Shown: positions 23,538 to 27,235 of the stretch, piece by piece
How positions within the stretch are numbered: the first letter of the stretch is position 1
Layout: each line of letters starts with the position of its first letter
Assembly (NCBI GenBank): GCA_036524675.1
Contig: DATDBU010000078.1
Coordinates: 1-27,235 of the forward strand
DNA length: 27,235 nucleotides
Source: DATDAW01 sp036524675
Lineage (GTDB): Bacteria; Verrucomicrobiota; Verrucomicrobiia; Chthoniobacterales; DASVRZ01
Reading direction: 5' to 3'
The notes under the pieces: generated by a model
The model's database searches: none
What the model was told of the DNA's origin: nothing
The model's input: only the letters and a program-made list of their open reading frames with translations
Made by a program: the position numbers and the translations under genes

Positions 23538-26500
23538 ATGTCAGCCCATCCGCTCGCCCAATTGCTCCAGGAACGCATCGTCATCATCGACGGAGCGATG
23601 GGTACCACCATCCAGCAATACAAACTCACCGAGGAACAATTCCGCGGTGAACGTTTTGCGGATTGGATGGGCAAGGATCTCAAGGGCAACAACGAGCTGC
23701 TCAATCTCACGCAGCCGCACATTATCGAGGAAATTCACCGCCGCTATTTCGAGGCGGGTGCGGATATCGTTGAAACGAACACGTTCAACGGCCAGTTTAT
23801 TTCGCTCGCCGATTACGGCATGGAATATCTCGCTTACGAGCTCGCTTTTGCCGGTGCTCAATGCGCCCGGCGTGCGGCGGATGTAGTCATGGCGGCTGAA
23901 CCGGGCCGGAAATGTTTCGTTGCCGGCGCGCTCGGACCGACGACAAAAACCTCCTCCATTTCCACTGACGTCAATGATCCGTCCCACCGCGGCACGAACT
24001 GGGACGAACTCGTTGCGGCCTATGGCGAACAAACCCGCGCCCTGCTCGATGGCGGCGTCGACATCCTCCTCGTTGAGACGATTTTCGACACTCTCAACGC
24101 AAAGGCTGCTTTCTTTGCCATCCAGCAGATCTTCGACGAACGCGGGATAAGCCCGGCCCCATGGGCAAAGGCAGAAGGCAGAGGGCAGAAGGCAGAACAC
24201 AGAGCGCAACAGATGGAAATTCCTTTGATGGCCAGTGTGACGTTTATCCAGCGCGGTGGAACGCGCGGAGTCACCGGCCAGACGGTCGAGGCTTTTTGGA
24301 ACTCCATTTCGCACGTTCCCCTGCTCACCGTCGGAATGAACTGCGCTCTCGGTCCCGAAGAAATGCGGCCACTCATTGAGGAATTGAGCCGTATCGCGCC
24401 GATTCCTGTGAGCGTCTACCCGAACGCCGGCCTGCCCAATCCCCTGCTCCCCACCGGCTTTCCCGAAACGCCTGAAACATTGGCCCCGCAACTCGCCGAC
24501 TGGGGGCGCGCCGGCATTTTCAATATCGTCGGCGGCTGCTGCGGAACCACCCCGCCTCACATCGCGAAAGTGTTCGAAGCCGTTCGTGGCATCCCGCCTC
24601 GGATCGTCCCGAGGGTCGAACCATACCTGCGCCTAAGTGGCATCGACGCGCTTACGCTCACGCCAGAGACCAATTTCATTAACATCGGCGAACGAGCGAA
24701 TGTCACGGGGTCCCCGAAATTTGCCAAATTGATCCTTAACGGCCAATTCGAAGAGGCCGTCGCCGTCGCGCGCCAGCAAGTCGAAAACGGCGCCCAGATC
24801 ATCGACGTCAACATGGACGAAGGCATGCTCGATGGCGCCGCGGCCATGACCCGTTTTCTGAATTACATCATGACCGAGCCGGATATCTCCCGTGTGCCGG
24901 TCATGATCGATAGCTCGAAATGGAGCGTCATCGAAGCCGGTCTGAAATGCATTCAGGGCAAAAGCATCGTCAACTCCATCTCATTGAAGGAAGGTGAGGA
25001 GAAATTTCTCGCCGCAGCACGCCTCGTGCGGCGTTACGGCGCCGCCGTCGTCGTGATGGCTTTCGACGAACAGGGACAGGCTGACAGTTTTGCGCGGAAG
25101 ATCGAAATCTGCGAGCGCAGTTACCGGCTGCTCGTGGACCGCGCCAGTTTTCCCCCGGAAGACATCATTTTCGATCCGAACATCCTCACCGTCGCCACCG
25201 GTATCGAGGAGCACAACAATTACGCGGTCGATTTCATCAACACGTGCCGCTGGATTAAGGAAAATCTTCCGCGCGCGAAGGTCAGTGGCGGTATTTCCAA
25301 CATTTCGTTCAGTTTCCGCGGCAACAATCCCGTCCGCGAAGCCATGCATTCCGCGTTTCTTTACCACGCCATTCGCGCCGGACTCGACATGGGAATTGTC
25401 AACGCCGGCATGCTGGAAGTGTACGAAGAAATTCCAAAAGATCTGCTCGGACTCGTCGAGGACGTCCTTCTCAACCGGCGGCCCGACGCCACCGAACGGC
25501 TTGTAGCTTTTGCCGAGACCGTCAAAAAGAAGGACAAAACAGAGGTCGTCGAAGATGCCTGGCGCAAAGGCACCGTCGAGGAACGTCTCAGCCATGCGCT
25601 GGTGAAGGGAATCGTCGAATTTATCGACGCCGACACGGAGGAAGCCCGGCTTAAATACGAGCGCCCGATTCAAGTAATCGAAGGCCCGCTGATGGCCGGG
25701 ATGAGCATCGTTGGCGATTTATTCGGCACGGGAAAAATGTTTCTGCCGCAGGTCGTTAAATCGGCACGCGTGATGAAAAAAGCCGTTGCCTGGCTAATGC
25801 CGTTCATGGAAGCCGAAAAGAAAGCGGGTGACCGCGCGCAGGGCCGTGTACTCATGGCGACCGTCAAAGGCGACGTCCATGACATCGGCAAAAACATCGT
25901 CGGCGTCGTTTTGCAGTGTAACAACTACGAAGTCGTCGATCTCGGCGTCATGGTCCCCTGCGAAAAGATCCTGTCCACCGCCCGCGAAATCGGCGCGGAT
26001 ATCATCGGCTTGAGCGGCCTCATCACTCCGTCCCTCGACGAAATGATCCATGTCGCGCAGGAAATGGAGCGTCAAGGCTTCCAGCAACCGCTGCTGATTG
26101 GCGGCGCGACGACGAGCAAGGCGCATACCGCCGTCAAAATCGCCTCCCATTATCAAAACGGCGTCATCCACGTTCTCGACGCCTCGCGCGCTGTCGGTGT
26201 CGTCGCCAGTCTTCTCAGTGATGAGCAGAAAACGGCCTACAAAAAGCGCGTCCTGGTCGAATACGAGGCTCTGCGTCGCGAGCACGCCAACAAATCCACC
26301 GCCCGAAAATCCCTCACCCTCGAGCAGGCTCGGGCTAACAAGACTCCCATCGACTGGAGCAGCTACATACCGCCCAAACCTTCCTTCCTCGGCGTGCGCG
26401 TTCTATCGACCGATCCGGAGGCGTTGCCCACTGTCGCCTGCGACTGCGGCATCCCGCACCCGCATTCGCACCAGGACGCGATTTCCCTGTCCGACCTCGT

Positions 26501-27235
26501 CCCGTACATCGATTGGTCCCCATTTTTTCATACCTGGGAACTTCGTGGACGCTACCCCGCTATTTTGGATGATCCTGAGGTCGGCACGGAAGCCACCGAT
26601 CTCTTCGCCGATGCGCAGAAGCTCCTGCACCGCATTGTCCGTGAAAAACTCTTCACCGCCCGCGGCGTTTACGGCTTCTGGCCCGCCAACACTAACGCAA
26701 CCGGTGACGACATCGACCTTTACACCGACGAATCGCGCAGTGAGATCCTCACCACCCTTCACTGCCTCCGCCAGCAATTCCAAAAACCCGCAGGCCAGCA
26801 CAACCACTCACTCGCCGACTTCGTCGCGCCAAAGGACACCTCTCACCTTTCACCTTTCACCCCTCACGTTCCCGATTATATGGGCGCTTTCGCCGTCACC
26901 TCCGGCACCGGCGCGGATGAACTCGCCGAAATTTTCAAAGCCGAAAACGACGACTACAACGCGATCATGGCCAAGGCTCTTGCCGATCGGCTTGCCGAAG
27001 CCTTTGCGGAATATCTCCATGCACAAGCCCGCCGCGACTGGGGTTTTGGCAAAACGGAAAATCTTACCAACGACGATCTCATCCGCGAGAAATACCGGGG
27101 CATCCGGCCCGCACCCGGATATCCCGCCTGCCCCGATCATACGGAAAAACGCACCATTTTCGATTTGTTGACCGCCGAAGAAAACGCGGGCATCACCCTT
27201 ACTGAAAGCATGGCCATGCATCCGGGCTCGAGCGT
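23538..27235 (+). CDS. metH: Cobalamin-dependent methionine synthase, 3' end beyond window
   Basis: Methylates homocysteine to methionine using 5-methyltetrahydrofolate and methylcobalamin in the cytoplasm. All four modules are in order: homocysteine domain (about 1-345) with zinc ligands Cys269 (GMNCALG) and Cys334/Cys335 (GGCCGTTPPH); pterin domain (about 370-640; NIGERANVTGSPKF, DVNMDEGMLDG); cobalamin domain with cofactor ligand His781 (GDVHDIGKNIVG); and reactivation domain (YIDWSPFFHTWELRGRYP, GIRPAPGYPACPDHTEK, LTESMAMHPG). The window stops after 1232 codons, about 35-40 residues short of the expected end. ATG 23538 is the family-typical start. Three extra segments relative to E. coli MetH are present, two of them of simple-repeat origin (see findings). 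The gene is uninterrupted, so it should be functional. Confidence 0.96.
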   Translation, partial: MSAHPLAQLLQERIVIIDGAMGTTIQQYKLTEEQFRGERFADWMGKDLKGNNELLNLTQPHIIEEIHRRYFEAGADIVETNTFNGQFISLADYGMEYLAYELAFAGAQCARRAADVVMAAEPGRKCFVAGALGPTTKTSSISTDVNDPSHRGTNWDELVAAYGEQTRALLDGGVDILLVETIFDTLNAKAAFFAIQQIFDERGISPAPWAKAEGRGQKAEHRAQQMEIPLMASVTFIQRGGTRGVTGQTVEAFWNSISHVPLLTVGMNCALGPEEMRPLIEELSRIAPIPVSVYPNAGLPNPLLPTGFPETPETLAPQLADWGRAGIFNIVGGCCGTTPPHIAKVFEAVRGIPPRIVPRVEPYLRLSGIDALTLTPETNFINIGERANVTGSPKFAKLILNGQFEEAVAVARQQVENGAQIIDVNMDEGMLDGAAAMTRFLNYIMTEPDISRVPVMIDSSKWSVIEAGLKCIQGKSIVNSISLKEGEEKFLAAARLVRRYGAAVVVMAFDEQGQADSFARKIEICERSYRLLVDRASFPPEDIIFDPNILTVATGIEEHNNYAVDFINTCRWIKENLPRAKVSGGISNISFSFRGNNPVREAMHSAFLYHAIRAGLDMGIVNAGMLEVYEEIPKDLLGLVEDVLLNRRPDATERLVAFAETVKKKDKTEVVEDAWRKGTVEERLSHALVKGIVEFIDADTEEARLKYERPIQVIEGPLMAGMSIVGDLFGTGKMFLPQVVKSARVMKKAVAWLMPFMEAEKKAGDRAQGRVLMATVKGDVHDIGKNIVGVVLQCNNYEVVDLGVMVPCEKILSTAREIGADIIGLSGLITPSLDEMIHVAQEMERQGFQQPLLIGGATTSKAHTAVKIASHYQNGVIHVLDASRAVGVVASLLSDEQKTAYKKRVLVEYEALRREHANKSTARKSLTLEQARANKTPIDWSSYIPPKPSFLGVRVLSTDPEALPTVACDCGIPHPHSHQDAISLSDLVPYIDWSPFFHTWELRGRYPAILDDPEVGTEATDLFADAQKLLHRIVREKLFTARGVYGFWPANTNATGDDIDLYTDESRSEILTTLHCLRQQFQKPAGQHNHSLADFVAPKDTSHLSPFTPHVPDYMGAFAVTSGTGADELAEIFKAENDDYNAIMAKALADRLAEAFAEYLHAQARRDWGFGKTENLTNDDLIREKYRGIRPAPGYPACPDHTEKRTIFDLLTAEENAGITLTESMAMHPGSS
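24164..24206 (+). repeat. GGCAGA-type simple repeat inside metH
   Basis: Units GGCAAA, GGCAGAA, GGCAGAG, GGCAGAA and GGCAGAA follow in tandem and encode AKAEGRGQKAEHRA (residues 210-223). The segment is absent from the corresponding loop of E. coli MetH, as recalled. The frame is kept. Confidence 0.7.
26840..26868 (+). repeat. TCACCTT-type simple repeat inside metH
   Basis: TCTCACC, TTTCACC, TTTCACC and CCTCACG follow in tandem and encode TSHLSPFTPH (residues 1101-1110), between the FVAPK and DYMGAFAVT motifs of the reactivation domain. About eight residues longer than E. coli MetH here, with the frame kept. Confidence 0.65.

Noticed and set aside
23541..24560. Long open frame on the minus strand opposite metH
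   Set aside because: It is antisense to the clear homocysteine domain of metH, and its protein resembles nothing; long shadow frames are common in GC-rich DNA.
26098..27171. Ser/Pro/Thr-rich plus-strand open frame within metH
   Set aside because: A frame-shifted reading of the metH cobalamin and reactivation domains.

Overview
The window is a chromosomal segment of a GC-rich Gram-negative bacterium. The best guess for the lineage is the phylum Verrucomicrobiota (soil Chthoniobacter/Udaeobacter-like). This is inference from three things: a fur-sufC-sufB-sufD order, start codons that mostly lack a clear Shine-Dalgarno sequence, and several degenerate simple-repeat families in intergenic DNA that also intrude into genes. 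Nothing in the window fixes the taxonomy. No rRNA, tRNA, CRISPR array, intact transposase or prophage was seen.

Layout. 1-663 is decayed accessory DNA: a frameshifted fragment of a serine hydrolase (93-235), then a 324-bp element (341-664) with 34-bp terminal inverted repeats and TA duplications, read here as a MITE sitting in the stop codon of the next gene. 664-1557 (-) is a transglutaminase-like protease-fold protein. 1819-3605 (+) holds a small CxxC membrane protein and a His/Met-rich outer-membrane barrel, possibly metal (copper) related. 3701-5380 (-) is an ABC half-transporter with fused ATPase and permease. 5646-7025 (+) is an AsmA-like envelope protein, convergent with a metallophosphoesterase (7079-7876, -). 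8141-9217 (-) is class II fructose-bisphosphate aldolase with a strong intrinsic terminator, divergent from prfC (9420-11009, +). 11295-11999 (+) is a family 2 glycosyltransferase.

12163-17272 (+) looks like one iron-sulphur/metal locus: a Fur-family regulator, sufC, sufB and sufD (SufBCD scaffold for Fe-S assembly), followed closely by a YegS/DagK-type lipid kinase. No cysteine desulfurase is present in the window. 17464-17892 (-) is a small single-pass membrane protein of unknown function. 18107-20773 (-) is a large GH63-type glucosidase, divergent from a SWIM-SNF2 helicase (20948-23371, +). 23538 to the window end (+) is cobalamin-dependent methionine synthase metH, cut by the window edge.

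The most unusual signals are the MITE whose first base completes the stop codon of its neighbour, in-frame low-complexity insertions inside metH, and a Fur-family regulator beside suf whose sensory site carries a Zur-like cysteine. No clearly new multi-gene defence or biosynthetic system was found; most of the window is housekeeping.
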